Origin: Burkholderia ubonensis
Lineage (GTDB): Bacteria; Pseudomonadota; Gammaproteobacteria; Burkholderiales; Burkholderiaceae
Assembly: GCF_902833085.1 (NCBI RefSeq)
Contig: NZ_CADFEB010000004.1
Location: forward strand, 310,001 to 374,000
Length of the DNA: 64,000 nucleotides
Reading direction: 5' to 3'
The notes beneath the pieces were generated by a model. The model had not been told where the DNA came from, searched no databases, and saw only the letters and a program-made list of their open reading frames with translations. Each line of letters starts with the position of its first letter. Within the stretch, counting starts at the first letter, position 1. Shown in pieces: positions 9,094 to 18,199 of this stretch. A program made the position numbers and the translations under genes.

Positions 9094-9350
9094 ACAAAGT
9101 GGTCATGTACAGCACCCAGGTGTGCCCGTATTGCATCCAGGCCGAGCGGCTCCTGAAGCTGCGCGGCGTCGAGCAGATCGAGAAGGTGCTGATCGACAAG
9201 GATCCGGCGCGCCGCGAGGAAATGATGTCGCGCACCGGCCGCCGCACGGTGCCGCAGATCTACATCGGCGACACGCACGTCGGCGGCTACGACGACCTGT
9301 CGACGCTCGACCGCGCCGGCGGCCTCGTGCCGCTTCTGCAAGCCGCCTGA
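9090..9350 (+). CDS. grxC: Glutaredoxin 3
   Basis: A small glutathione-dependent disulfide reductase, 86 residues. The redox motif CPYC is at residues 12-15, followed by TVPQIYIGDTHVGGYDDL, the glutathione-binding TVP and GG elements. The GTG start overlaps the rhodanese stop. secB follows, the usual grxC-secB-gpsA order of proteobacteria. Confidence 0.96.
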   Translation: MNKVVMYSTQVCPYCIQAERLLKLRGVEQIEKVLIDKDPARREEMMSRTGRRTVPQIYIGDTHVGGYDDLSTLDRAGGLVPLLQAA

Positions 9351-9398
9351 TTAGGGCAGAATGGCCGCCGGTCGCGCGGCCACGCGCACAGGATCAAC

Positions 9399-9428
9399 CG
9401 GGGCGGCCGGCACAGGCCGGCCGCCCCG
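9399..9428 (+). terminator. Hairpin between grxC and secB
   Basis: A 12-bp perfect stem (CGGGGCGGCCGG at 9399-9410 with CCGGCCGCCCCG at 9417-9428). No T-run follows, so it may be an RNA stability element or weak terminator. Confidence 0.45.
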
Positions 9429-9450
9429 TCACCACATTGAGGGAAACAAC

Positions 9451-9933
9451 ATGTCCGACGTCGAAAACCAACCGTTCTTCAACATCCAGCGCGTCTACCT
9501 GAAGGATATGTCGCTCGAGCAGCCGAATTCGCCGGCGATCTTCCTCGAGCAGGACATGCCGTCGGTTGAGGTCGAAGTCGACGTGAAGGCCGAGCGTCTC
9601 GCCGAAAGCGTGTTCGAAGTCGTCGTGTCGGGCACCGTGACCGCGAAGGTGAAGGACAAGGTCGCGTTCCTGATCGAGGCGAAGCAGGCCGGAATTTTTG
9701 ACATTCGCAACATTCCTGAGGAACAGCTCGACCCGCTCGTCGGCATCGCCTGCCCGACGATCCTGTTCCCGTACCTGCGCTCGAACATCGCCGACGCGAT
9801 CACGCGCGCGGGCTTCCCGCCGATCCACCTCGCCGAGATCAACTTCCAGGCGCTGTACGAGCAGCGTCTCGCGCAGCTCCAGCAGCAACAGGCTGGTGCT
9901 GCCGGCGCGCCGAACGGCTCGACGCTGAACTGA
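9451..9933 (+). CDS. secB: Protein-export chaperone SecB
   Basis: Cytoplasmic tetrameric chaperone that keeps preproteins unfolded and delivers them to SecA. The 160 residues begin [19 protein letters not shown] after a GAGGGAAAC ribosome site. The conserved [13 protein letters not shown] and the segment [20 protein letters not shown] are present. gpsA follows after 26 bases. Confidence 0.97.
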   Translation: MSDVENQPFFNIQRVYLKDMSLEQPNSPAIFLEQDMPSVEVEVDVKAERLAESVFEVVVSGTVTAKVKDKVAFLIEAKQAGIFDIRNIPEEQLDPLVGIACPTILFPYLRSNIADAITRAGFPPIHLAEINFQALYEQRLAQLQQQQAGAAGAPNGSTLN

Positions 9934-9959
9934 GGGACGAGCAAGGACCGGTGCTGGGT

Positions 9960-10958
9960 ATGAAAGTAGCCGTTCTCGGCGCCGGTGCCTGGGGCACCGC
10001 GCTCGCGGGCCATCTGGCCGCGCGGCACGACACGCTTCTGTGGGCGCGCGACGCCGCGCTCATCGCCGGGCTGCAGGCCCGGCACGAGAATTCCCGCTAT
10101 CTCGACGGCATCGCGCTGCCCGATGCGCTGCGCTACGACGCGGATTTCGCCGCGGCGCTCGCGCACGGCGCCGCGGACGACGCGCTGTGCGTGATCGGCG
10201 CGCCCGTCGCCGGCCTGCGCGCGCTGTGCCGCGCGATGCGCGACGCGGGCTGCGTGCCCGCGCACGTGATCTGGGTCTGCAAGGGCTTCGAGGCGGACAC
10301 GCATCTGCTGCCGCATCAGGTGATCGCCGCCGAGCTGCCCGAACAGCGCAGCAACGGCGTGCTGTCGGGCCCGAGCTTCGCGCGCGAGGTCGGCCAGGGC
10401 CTGCCGGTCGCGCTGACGATCGCGAGTGCGTCGGCCGCGTGCCGCGAGCGCACGCTCGCGGCGTTCCATCACGGCGCGATGCGGATCTATACCGGCGACG
10501 ACGTGGTCGGCGTCGAGGTCGGCGGCGCGGTGAAGAACGTGCTGGCGATCGCGACCGGCATCGCCGACGGCCTCGGCCTCGGCCTGAACGCGCGCGCCGC
10601 GCTGATCACGCGCGGCCTCGCGGAAATGTCGCGGCTCGGCGTCGCGCTCGGCGGCCGTGCGGAAACCTTCACCGGCCTCACGGGCCTCGGCGACCTGATC
10701 CTCACCGCGACGGGCGACCTGTCGCGCAACCGCACGGTCGGCATGCAACTGGCCACCGGCCGCTCGCTGAACGACATCCTCGCCGCGCTCGGCCACGTCG
10801 CCGAAGGCGTGCGCTGCGCGCAGGCGGTGCTCGCGATCGCGCGCGAGCACGCGATCGAAATGCCGATCACCGAAGCCGTGTGCGGCGTGCTGTTCGACGG
10901 CGTCGCGCCGCGCGACGCGGTCAGCGGCCTGTTGCGGCGGGACGCGCGCGCGGAGTAG
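9960..10958 (+). CDS. gpsA: Glycerol-3-phosphate dehydrogenase (NAD(P)+)
   Basis: Makes sn-glycerol 3-phosphate for phospholipid synthesis by reducing dihydroxyacetone phosphate. The 332 residues start [20 protein letters not shown], the dinucleotide-binding GxGxxG motif; an in-frame GTG nine bases upstream is less likely. The catalytic lysine is in [19 protein letters not shown] near residue 190, and [12 protein letters not shown] is conserved. It sits downstream of secB, as in many proteobacteria. Confidence 0.97.
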   Translation: MKVAVLGAGAWGTALAGHLAARHDTLLWARDAALIAGLQARHENSRYLDGIALPDALRYDADFAAALAHGAADDALCVIGAPVAGLRALCRAMRDAGCVPAHVIWVCKGFEADTHLLPHQVIAAELPEQRSNGVLSGPSFAREVGQGLPVALTIASASAACRERTLAAFHHGAMRIYTGDDVVGVEVGGAVKNVLAIATGIADGLGLGLNARAALITRGLAEMSRLGVALGGRAETFTGLTGLGDLILTATGDLSRNRTVGMQLATGRSLNDILAALGHVAEGVRCAQAVLAIAREHAIEMPITEAVCGVLFDGVAPRDAVSGLLRRDARAE

Positions 10959-11026
10959 CGCGGCGGTCGCATCGCCGCGCAAAGCGGATTACGCTTGAAC
11001 CATCTCCGGCATTCGAGGAGGCCGTC

Positions 11027-11551
11027 ATGCTGCAGATCGGTTCCACCACGCTCGACGCGCAGGTCGTCGACATCACGACGCTCGCGGTCGATGCGATCGT
11101 CAACGCGGCGAACAGCTCGCTGCTCGGCGGGGGCGGCGTCGACGGCGCGATCCATCGCGCGGCCGGCCCGCGCCTGCTTGCCGAATGCCGCACGCTCGGC
11201 GGCTGCCAGACCGGCGACGCGAAGCTTACGCGCGGCCACGGGCTGCCGGCCAGATACGTGATTCATGCGGTCGGCCCGGTATGGCACGGCGGCACGCAGA
11301 ACGAGGCCGAGATGCTCGCGTCGTGCTACCGCCGCGTGATCGAGCTCGCCGAAGAGGTCGCGTGCACGTCGATCGCGTTTCCGGCGATCAGCTGCGGGGT
11401 TTATCGTTATCCGGCCGCGCAGGCAGTCGACATCGCCGTCGATACGGTCGTCGACATGCTGCCGCAGGCGCCGAACCTCGCACGCGTGGTGTTCGCGTGC
11501 TTTTCTCCCGACATATACGAGCTGTATCGCGCGCGGCTCGCGCGTGACTGA
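11027..11551 (+). CDS. Macro-domain protein (likely O-acetyl-ADP-ribose deacetylase)
   Basis: A 174-residue stand-alone macro domain of the YmdB type, which binds ADP-ribose and often removes acetyl or ADP-ribosyl groups. The ADP-ribose-binding segments [20 protein letters not shown] and [15 protein letters not shown] are clear. The ATG at 11027 is preceded by GAGGAGG. Its gene partner and cellular target are unknown; it is followed convergently by trmL. Confidence 0.93.
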   Translation: MLQIGSTTLDAQVVDITTLAVDAIVNAANSSLLGGGGVDGAIHRAAGPRLLAECRTLGGCQTGDAKLTRGHGLPARYVIHAVGPVWHGGTQNEAEMLASCYRRVIELAEEVACTSIAFPAISCGVYRYPAAQAVDIAVDTVVDMLPQAPNLARVVFACFSPDIYELYRARLARD

Positions 11552-11580
11552 CGCAAGTTCGCAGGAACGACGGCCGACGC

Positions 11581-12051
11581 TCAGGCGCCGCCTTCGAAGC
11601 CGGCCTGGCGCCACGCCTCGAACACGACCACCGCGACCGTGTTCGACAGGTTCAGGCTGCGGTTGCCCGGCCGCATCGGCAGGCGCACGCGCTGCTCGTT
11701 CGCGAACCGCTCGAGCAGCGGGGCGGGCAGGCCGCGCGTTTCCGAGCCGAACACGAACCAGTCGCCCGGCTGGAACGCGTGGTCGTGAAAGCGGCCCGAG
11801 CCGCGTGTCGTGAACGCGAACATCCGCGCGGGATCGGGCGTCTCGGCCGCGACGAACGCATCCCAGTCCGGATGCACGCGCATTTCCGCGTATTCGTGAT
11901 AGTCGAGGCCCGCGCGGCGCATCTTGGCGTCGTCGAGCGGAAAGCCGAGCGGCTCGATCAGGTGCAGCCGCGCGCCGGTATTCGCGCACAGGCGGATCAC
12001 GTTGCCGGTGTTCGGCGGAATTTCGGGTGCGACGAGGACGACGTTGAACAT
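11581..12051 (-). CDS. trmL: tRNA (cytidine(34)-2'-O)-methyltransferase
   Basis: A SPOUT-class methyltransferase that methylates the wobble ribose of leucine tRNAs. The 156 residues start MFNVVLVAPEIPPNTGNVIR, the family signature. The knotted C-terminal SAM site is seen in FVFGSETRGLP and VRLPMRPGNRSLNLSNTVAV. Length is typical. Confidence 0.95.
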   Translation of the reverse strand: MFNVVLVAPEIPPNTGNVIRLCANTGARLHLIEPLGFPLDDAKMRRAGLDYHEYAEMRVHPDWDAFVAAETPDPARMFAFTTRGSGRFHDHAFQPGDWFVFGSETRGLPAPLLERFANEQRVRLPMRPGNRSLNLSNTVAVVVFEAWRQAGFEGGA

Positions 12052-12160
12052 GTTTCGGTTTCGGATGGCGGTTTCCGGCGCGCCCCTGCTGCGGGGCGGC
12101 GGCCGGACCGGCCGGTTTGTCACGATCGCGGCCGCGAGCGGGCGGCCGGCTTCTCACTAA

Positions 12161-12922
12161 TTAATCCCTGGCGGTGCGCAGCGCAACCAGATTCGTCACG
12201 CGCGCGGCGCCCGCCGCCTTCAGCGCGCGCGCCGCGGCGGCCAGCGTCGCGCCCGACGTCATCACGTCGTCGACGAGCGCGACATGGCGACCCACGACGT
12301 CGCGCGCGACCGCGAAGGCCGATGCGACGTTGTCGCGCCGCGCGCGCCGGTCGAGCCGCGACTGCGGCGCCGTTTCCACCACGCGCGCGAGCAGCGTCGC
12401 GTCGGCCGGCACGCCGAGCCGGCGCGCGAGCGGCCGCGCGATCGCCCACGCCTGGTTGTAGCCGCGCGCGGCGAGCCGAGCATGGGCAAGCGGCACCGGC
12501 GCGAGCACGTCGAAGCCGCCGTCCGCGCCGCGCGTGTCGGCGAGCAGCCGGGCAAGCCGGCCGGCGAATTCCGCGCCGAGCGCGAGCCGCGCGTGGAATT
12601 TCAGTCCGCGCGCGAGGCCGTCGAGCGGCGCCCGGTAATCGGCGAGCGCGAGTGTCGCATCGAACGGCGGCGGCGTGGCGCGGCACGCGTCGCACCGGTA
12701 GCCGGCCGCGCGCCGCGCGTGCCCCGGGGCGAGCGGCACCGCGCAGATCGCGCAGCGCAGGCGCGCTTCGTTCCAGTACGCGGCGTCGCATCCGGCGCAG
12801 ATCACTGTGTGTGACATATTGCCGCACAGTGCGCAGCGGTTTGGCAGCGCGATTGCCGCGATCTGCGCGAAAGCCTGCGACATAACGACGCGGATCGACT
12901 CCGGAAACGAACGGCGAATCAT
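12161..12922 (-). CDS. ComF-family phosphoribosyltransferase-like protein
   Basis: A ComF/GntX-type protein of about 253 residues if begun at the ATG at 12922; an alternative ATG is at 12883. The N-terminus carries a zinc-finger-like set of cysteines (NRCALCGNMSHTVICAGC, then CAIC, then CDAC). The C-terminus has a phosphoribosyltransferase motif, HVALVDDVMTSGATLAAAA. The family is needed for DNA uptake in competent bacteria and for use of extracellular DNA in others; here the role is inferred only. It diverges from the methyltransferase gene. Confidence 0.88.
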   Translation of the reverse strand: MIRRSFPESIRVVMSQAFAQIAAIALPNRCALCGNMSHTVICAGCDAAYWNEARLRCAICAVPLAPGHARRAAGYRCDACRATPPPFDATLALADYRAPLDGLARGLKFHARLALGAEFAGRLARLLADTRGADGGFDVLAPVPLAHARLAARGYNQAWAIARPLARRLGVPADATLLARVVETAPQSRLDRRARRDNVASAFAVARDVVGRHVALVDDVMTSGATLAAAARALKAAGAARVTNLVALRTARD

Positions 12923-13002
12923 CGGCAGGCTCCTCAATATGGCCTCAATGAAGCTTCCGGGGCGAGCGAGTATACTTCGGGCTCTTCGCCAGTTTGCCCG
13001 AC

Positions 13003-13968
13003 ATGTCCCCACCTTTGACCCTCTCCGGCCGTCCGGCCTATGACGCGAGGCGCCTGCGTCGGATCTTCGACCGCCGCGCGGCCACGTTCGACGCGGTTGC
13101 GTTCCTGCCGCGCGAGATTGCACACCGGATGTGCGAGCGTCTCGAATACATCAAGGTGAGCCCCGCCGCCGTGCTCGACGCGGGCTGCGGCGCGGGCGAC
13201 GACCTGCCGGCGCTGCGCACGCGCTTTCCCGAGGCGCCGGTGTTCGGCGTCGACCTGTCCGGCGCGATGCTCGCGCGGGCGGGGCAGCGCGAGGTCGAGC
13301 AGACGAGCTGGCGCCGCTGGCTGCCCGCCTCGCTCGGCAAGGCGCTCGGCCAGCGCGGCCCGCGCGTCGCGCAGGCGGACTTCTCGGCGCTGCCGTTCGC
13401 GGCCGGCGCATTCGACCTGATCTGGTCGAATCTCGCGCTGCACTGGCATTCCCGCCCCGACACGGTGCTGCCCGAGTGGCAGCGCGTGCTGCGCGTCAAC
13501 GGCCTGCTGATGTTCAGCACGCTCGGCCCCGACACGCTGCGCGAGCTGCGCGCGGCCTGCGGCGAGGCCGAGGCCGCGCTCGGCATGGCGAGCGCCGCGC
13601 CCCGCGTCATCGATTTCGTCGATATGCACGACCTCGGCGACATGCTCGTCGAGAGCGGCTTCGAGATTCCCGTGATGGACCAGGAAGTGCTGACCGTCAC
13701 CTACAAGTCCCCCGATTCGCTGCTGGCCGACGTGCGCCGCTGGGGCGCCTATCCGTTCGAGCGCGCGGCGCCGCAGCGTGCGACGCGGCGCTTCCGGCAG
13801 GCGCTCGGCGACGCGCTCGACGCGCGCCGGCGCGCGGACGGCACGATCCCGCTGACCTTCGAGGTGATCTACGGCCACGCGTGGAAGGCCGTGCCGCGCA
13901 CGACCGCGGAAGGGCACGGCATCGTCCGCATCGAGGACATCGGAAAGGGGCGTCCGAAGAATCGGTAA
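13003..13968 (+). CDS. Class I SAM-dependent methyltransferase, BioC/NDUFAF5-like
   Basis: A 321-residue methyltransferase. The SAM-binding motif I is VLDAGCGAGDDLPAL near residue 59, followed by FGVDLSGAML; the motif IV region is FDLIWSNLALHW. BioC methylates malonyl-ACP to begin biotin synthesis, and the NDUFAF5 group acts on complex I. The sequence supports the family but not the substrate, and no other biotin gene is nearby. A TTG nine bases upstream is a weaker start. Confidence 0.8.
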   Translation: MSPPLTLSGRPAYDARRLRRIFDRRAATFDAVAFLPREIAHRMCERLEYIKVSPAAVLDAGCGAGDDLPALRTRFPEAPVFGVDLSGAMLARAGQREVEQTSWRRWLPASLGKALGQRGPRVAQADFSALPFAAGAFDLIWSNLALHWHSRPDTVLPEWQRVLRVNGLLMFSTLGPDTLRELRAACGEAEAALGMASAAPRVIDFVDMHDLGDMLVESGFEIPVMDQEVLTVTYKSPDSLLADVRRWGAYPFERAAPQRATRRFRQALGDALDARRRADGTIPLTFEVIYGHAWKAVPRTTAEGHGIVRIEDIGKGRPKNR

Positions 13969-14085
13969 AGCGGTAAAGAGGGGTTTTGTTATGTCTGAAA
14001 TTAGCAGCGCAAGGCCGGGTCAAAATTGCCCCGAAAACGGCCGGGAAGCTTGTCGCGCTTGGCTCGCGAGGCGATAGGCGTTTGC

Positions 14086-14114
14086 TTGTGGATGCCATTG
14101 AACCCGCCTATAAT
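14086..14114 (+). promoter_or_regulatory. Likely sigma-70 promoter of the cytochrome oxidase cluster
   Basis: TTGTGG (14086-14091), a 17-base spacer and a perfect TATAAT (14109-14114) lie about 90 bases before the DUF2244 gene that leads the cox cluster. Found by eye only. Confidence 0.6.
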
Positions 14115-14202
14115 GCGTCAGCTTGTCGCCCCGGGGTCCCCGCAATACGGGGTGGCGAGCCCGATGCAGGCATGCATCGCATGCCATTCGCGTGAGGCGG
14201 CG

Positions 14203-14688
14203 ATGGAAGCAGCGTGTGTTTCGACTGATGCGGCGGATGCGGAGCCGGTCCTCGAGGACTGGCTCATGAAGCGCAACTGTTCGATGTCGCCGCGCCAGTT
14301 CGTGCTGTTTTACGCGTCGCTCGCAGGCTTTTCGCTGGCGATCGCGGCAATGCTGATGTGGCAGGGGGCGTGGCTCGTCATGCCTTTCACCGGAGTCGAG
14401 CTGCTGGCGGTAGGCGTCGCGTTTGCGATCTACGCGCGGCATGCGGTCGATTACGAGCGCATCAGGCTGTTTCCGCACCGGCTCGTGATCGAGCGGATGA
14501 ATGCGGAGCAGCTCACGCAGATCGAATTCAACCCGCGCTGGGTGCGGGTCGAGCCGGGCGCGACGCCACGCGATCCGATTCGGCTGGTATCGCGCGGGCA
14601 GACCGTCGTGATCGGGCAGCATCTCGCGCAGTACAGGCGCGCACAGTTCGCCGACGAACTGCGCGCGGCGCTCAGGCGCTGCGGCTGA
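14203..14688 (+). CDS. DUF2244 family membrane protein
   Basis: A 161-residue protein with two adjacent membrane segments (about residues 35-75, FVLFYASLAGFSLAIAAMLM and WLVMPFTGVELLAVGVAFAI) and a C-terminal soluble domain. I chose the ATG at 14203 because GAGGCGG lies upstream; in-frame ATGs at 14164 and earlier would add cysteine-rich sequence. It leads into coxB, a position conserved in related genomes as far as I recall. No biochemical function is known to me; an oxidase-assembly role is a guess from position. Confidence 0.8.
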   Translation: MEAACVSTDAADAEPVLEDWLMKRNCSMSPRQFVLFYASLAGFSLAIAAMLMWQGAWLVMPFTGVELLAVGVAFAIYARHAVDYERIRLFPHRLVIERMNAEQLTQIEFNPRWVRVEPGATPRDPIRLVSRGQTVVIGQHLAQYRRAQFADELRAALRRCG

Positions 14689-14737
14689 GCAGGGTGGCCG
14701 GCGCAGCGCAGGCGGCTGGCGACGGGGGAGGGTTTGA

Positions 14738-16312
14738 ATGGAAATTTTGGGTAAGGATGCTATGAAAACAATCAAGCGAGCCCTCACGGGCGTGCTGGCA
14801 TGCAGCGGACTGCTCTTTGCCGGTGCCGCTCTGGCGGTCGGTGACAGCCCGGGCGGTCCCCGCGTCAACGAGATCAACTTTCAGCCGCCTGTCACGAAGA
14901 TCGCCGAGGAGCTCTACGACCTCCACACGATGATGCTGATCCTCTGTACGGTGATCTTCGTCGGCGTGTTCGGCGTGATGTTCTATTCGATCTTCGCGCA
15001 CCGCAAATCCAAGGGCCACAAGGCCGCCAATTTCCATGAAAGCACGACCGTCGAAATCATCTGGACGATCGTGCCGTTCATCATCGTCGTGCTGATGGCG
15101 CTGCCGGCCACCAAGGCCGTCGTCGCGATGAAGGACACGACGAACGCCGATCTCACGGTCAAGGTCACCGGCTACCAGTGGAAGTGGGGCTACGACTACG
15201 TGAAGGGCCCGGGCGAGGGCATCAGCTTCCTGTCGACGCTGTCGACCCCGCGCGACGCGGTGATGGGCAAGAAGCCGATCACCGACACCTACCTGCAGGA
15301 AGTCGACAACCCGCTCGTCGTGCCGGTCAACAAGAAGGTCCGCATCATCACGACCGCGAACGACGTCGTCCACTCGTGGTACGTGCCCGCGTTCGGCGTG
15401 AAGCAGGATGCGATCCCGGGCTTCGTGCGCGACACGTGGTTCAAGGCCGACAAGGTCGGCACCTTCCGCGGCTTCTGTACCGAACTGTGCGGCAAGGAGC
15501 ACGCGTACATGCCGGTCGTGGTCGAAGTGCTGTCGGACGAAGACTACGCGAAGTGGGTCAGCGCGCAGAAGGCCAAGCTGGCCGGCGCGGCAGTCGACCC
15601 GAACAAGGTTTACACGATGGCCGAGCTGGTGTCGCACGGCGAGGAAGTCTACAAGGCGAACTGCGCGGCCTGCCACCAGCCGAACGGCAAGGGCGTCGGC
15701 GCGTTCCCGGCGATCGACGGCGGCAAGATCTCCAACGGCCCGATTGCCGGCCACCTCGAGCAGGTGCTGAAGGGCAAGGGCGCGATGCCGTCGTGGGCGT
15801 CGCTGTCGGATCTCGACATCGCGTCGGTCATCACCTACGAGCGCAACTCGTGGGGCAACCACAAGAACGACCTGCTGCAACCGAAGCAGGTGGCGGACGC
15901 GCGTAACGGCAAGCTGCCGGAAGACGCCGCGGGCGCAGCGCCGGCGCAAGCGGCTTCCGCGCCGGAGCAGGCGGCCTCGGGCGCAGCCGCGCCGGCGGCC
16001 GCGCTGTCGACGATCTATTTCGAAACGGGCAAGGGCACGCTGCCGGCCGACGCACAGTCGGCGATCGCGGCGGCGGCGGACTATGCGAAGGCGCATCCGG
16101 ACGCGAAGCTCGCGCTGTCGGGTTTCACCGACAAGTCGGGCTCGGCCGACGCGAACGCCGAACTGGCCAAGCGCCGCGCGCAAGCCGTGCGCGACGCGCT
16201 GAAGGCGGCGGGCGTGGCGGAAGACCACATCATTCTGAAGAAGCCGGAAACGATCACGGGCGGGGCTGACGCGAAGGAAGCCCGGCGTGTCGAGATCGGC
16301 CCGGCGGCCTGA
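14738..16312 (+). CDS. coxB: Cytochrome c oxidase subunit II with cytochrome c and OmpA-like domains
   Basis: Accepts electrons from cytochrome c at the CuA centre of the aa3 oxidase. After a signal peptide (cleavage near AGAALA) come two membrane helices and the cupredoxin domain with all CuA ligands at exact family spacing: H212, C247, E249, C251, H255, M258. A cytochrome c domain follows with the heme motif CAACH at residues 309-313. An Ala-rich linker leads to an OmpA-type peptidoglycan-binding-like domain (about 424-524) with SGFTDKSGSADANAELAKRR. The fusion is 524 residues. The alternative ATG at 14762 also has a good ribosome site (AAGGA) and begins directly with the signal peptide. 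Confidence 0.95.
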   Translation: MEILGKDAMKTIKRALTGVLACSGLLFAGAALAVGDSPGGPRVNEINFQPPVTKIAEELYDLHTMMLILCTVIFVGVFGVMFYSIFAHRKSKGHKAANFHESTTVEIIWTIVPFIIVVLMALPATKAVVAMKDTTNADLTVKVTGYQWKWGYDYVKGPGEGISFLSTLSTPRDAVMGKKPITDTYLQEVDNPLVVPVNKKVRIITTANDVVHSWYVPAFGVKQDAIPGFVRDTWFKADKVGTFRGFCTELCGKEHAYMPVVVEVLSDEDYAKWVSAQKAKLAGAAVDPNKVYTMAELVSHGEEVYKANCAACHQPNGKGVGAFPAIDGGKISNGPIAGHLEQVLKGKGAMPSWASLSDLDIASVITYERNSWGNHKNDLLQPKQVADARNGKLPEDAAGAAPAQAASAPEQAASGAAAPAAALSTIYFETGKGTLPADAQSAIAAAADYAKAHPDAKLALSGFTDKSGSADANAELAKRRAQAVRDALKAAGVAEDHIILKKPETITGGADAKEARRVEIGPAA

Positions 16313-16355
16313 CGTGTCGCTGTGTTTGTCGACGTATTCGCATTAGGAGATTCTC

Positions 16356-17963
16356 ATGTCTAGCATCGGGCACGACGTAGCCGCGGGCCACGCGCACGAC
16401 GACCACGCGCACGAAACCCCGCACGGCTGGCGGCGCTGGCTGTTCGCCACCAACCACAAGGACATCGGTACGCTGTACCTGCTGTTCTCGTTCATCATGT
16501 TCCTGTCGGGCGGCGTGATGGCGCTCGCGATCCGCGTCGAGCTGTTCGAGCCCGGCCTGCAGATCATGCGTCCGGAGTTCTTCAACGAGCTCACGACGAT
16601 GCACGGCCTGATCATGGTGTTCGGCGCGATCATGCCGGCGTTCGTCGGCTTCGCGAACTGGATGATTCCGCTGCAGATCGGCGCATCCGACATGGCGTTC
16701 GCGCGGATGAACAACTTCAGCTTCTGGCTGCTGCCGGTCGCAGCCGTGCTGCTGGTCGGCTCGTTCTTCGCGCCGGGCGGCGCGACGGCCGCGGGCTGGA
16801 CGCTGTATGCGCCGCTGTCGACGCAGATGGGTCCGGGCATGGACTTCGCGATCTTCGCGGTGCACATCATGGGCGCGTCGTCGATCATGGGCGGCATCAA
16901 CATCGTCGTGACGATCCTGAACATGCGCGCGCCGGGCATGACGCTGATGAAGATGCCGATGTTCGCGTGGACGTGGCTGATCACCGCATACCTGCTGATC
17001 GCGGTGATGCCGGTGCTCGCAGGCGCGATCACGATGGTGCTGTTCGACCGCCACTTCGGCACGTCGTTCTTCAACGCGGCAGGCGGCGGCGACCCGGTGA
17101 TGTACCAGCACATCTTCTGGTTCTTCGGCCACCCCGAGGTGTACATCATGATTCTGCCGGCGTTCGGGATCGTGTCGCAGGTGATCCCGGCGTTCGCGCG
17201 CAAGACGCTGTTCGGCTACAGCTCGATGGTGTACGCGACGGCTTCGATCGCGATCCTGTCGTTCATGGTCTGGGCGCACCACATGTTCGCGACCGGCATG
17301 CCGGTGACGGGCCAGCTGTTCTTCATGTACGCGACGATGCTGATCGCGGTGCCGACGGGCGTGAAGGTGTTCAACTGGCTCGCGACGATGTGGCGCGGCT
17401 CGATGACCTTCGAAACCCCGATGCTGTTCGCGATCGGCTTCCTGTTCGTGTTCACGTTCGGCGGCCTGACGGGCCTGATGCTGGCGATGGCGCCGCTCGA
17501 CATCCAGTACCACGGCACCTACTTCGTGGTCGCGCACTTCCACTACGTGCTGGTGGCGGGTTCCCTGTTCGCGCTGTTCGCGGGCTGGTACTACTGGTCG
17601 CCGAAGTGGACGGGCTGGATGTACAACGAGACGCGCGGCAAGATCCACTTCTGGGCGTCGATGATCTTCTTCAACCTGACGTTCTTCCCGATGCACTTCG
17701 TCGGTCTCGCGGGCATGCCGCGCCGCTATGCGGACTACCCGGCGCAGTTCACGGACTTCAACCAGGTCGCGACGATCGGCGCGTTCGGCTTCGGTCTCGC
17801 GCAGGTGTACTTCCTGTTCGCGGTCGTGCTGCCGGCCTACCGTGGCGGCGGCGAGCTGGAGAAGGCGTCCGACAAGCCGTGGGACGGCGCGACGGGCCTC
17901 GAGTGGACGGTGCCGAGCCCGGCTCCTTTCCACACGTTCGAGCACCCGCCGACCGTCGAGTAA
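16356..17963 (+). CDS. ctaD: Cytochrome c oxidase subunit I (aa3 type)
   Basis: The catalytic proton-pumping subunit carrying heme a and the heme a3-CuB oxygen site. At 535 residues and about 12 membrane segments it has full length. Ligand motifs are present: TMHGLIMVFG (heme a histidine), WFFGHPEVYIMILPAFG (CuB histidine with the cross-linked tyrosine), WAHHMF (CuB histidines) and HFHYVLVAG (hemes a3 and a). The N-terminal extension is His-rich (AAGHAHDDHAHETPHG). It follows coxB by 43 bases. Confidence 0.98.
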   Translation: MSSIGHDVAAGHAHDDHAHETPHGWRRWLFATNHKDIGTLYLLFSFIMFLSGGVMALAIRVELFEPGLQIMRPEFFNELTTMHGLIMVFGAIMPAFVGFANWMIPLQIGASDMAFARMNNFSFWLLPVAAVLLVGSFFAPGGATAAGWTLYAPLSTQMGPGMDFAIFAVHIMGASSIMGGINIVVTILNMRAPGMTLMKMPMFAWTWLITAYLLIAVMPVLAGAITMVLFDRHFGTSFFNAAGGGDPVMYQHIFWFFGHPEVYIMILPAFGIVSQVIPAFARKTLFGYSSMVYATASIAILSFMVWAHHMFATGMPVTGQLFFMYATMLIAVPTGVKVFNWLATMWRGSMTFETPMLFAIGFLFVFTFGGLTGLMLAMAPLDIQYHGTYFVVAHFHYVLVAGSLFALFAGWYYWSPKWTGWMYNETRGKIHFWASMIFFNLTFFPMHFVGLAGMPRRYADYPAQFTDFNQVATIGAFGFGLAQVYFLFAVVLPAYRGGGELEKASDKPWDGATGLEWTVPSPAPFHTFEHPPTVE

Positions 17964-17971
17964 GTTTCACC

Positions 17972-18020
17972 GGACGTTCCGCCTTTGCCTGCCGCCGCAG
18001 GCAGGCGAGGCGGAACGTTC
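17972..18020 (+). terminator. Large two-part hairpin after ctaD
   Basis: GGACGTTCCGCC pairs with GGCGGAACGTTC with one mismatch, enclosing an inner GCCTGC/GCAGGC stem. It lies between ctaD and the next small gene. Without a T-run it is more likely an RNA-stability or partial-attenuation element than a full terminator. Confidence 0.45.
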
Positions 18021-18035
18021 TACAGCAGGTTTCAG

Positions 18036-18176
18036 ATGAACCGGAATCCACAACAAAGACGCACGCCCGAGCAGATCCGCGCGGGCAACAAGCGGCTCGG
18101 CCTGATTCTGCTTGCGATCGCCGCCGTCTTTTTTGTGGGTGTCGTGATCAAGCAGTGGTGGCTGTCCACTCACTGA
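18036..18176 (+). CDS. Small cytochrome oxidase assembly-type membrane protein (46 residues)
   Basis: A 46-residue protein with a basic N-terminus (MNRNPQQRRTPEQIRAGNKR) and a single membrane helix (LGLILLAIAAVFFVGVVI). It is conserved between ctaD and ctaG in related betaproteobacteria and is usually labelled a small cytochrome oxidase assembly protein; I know of no defined mechanism. It lies 23 bases before ctaG. Confidence 0.8.
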   Translation: MNRNPQQRRTPEQIRAGNKRLGLILLAIAAVFFVGVVIKQWWLSTH

Positions 18177-18199
18177 CGCAGTAGCGAGGACGTTGTCGT

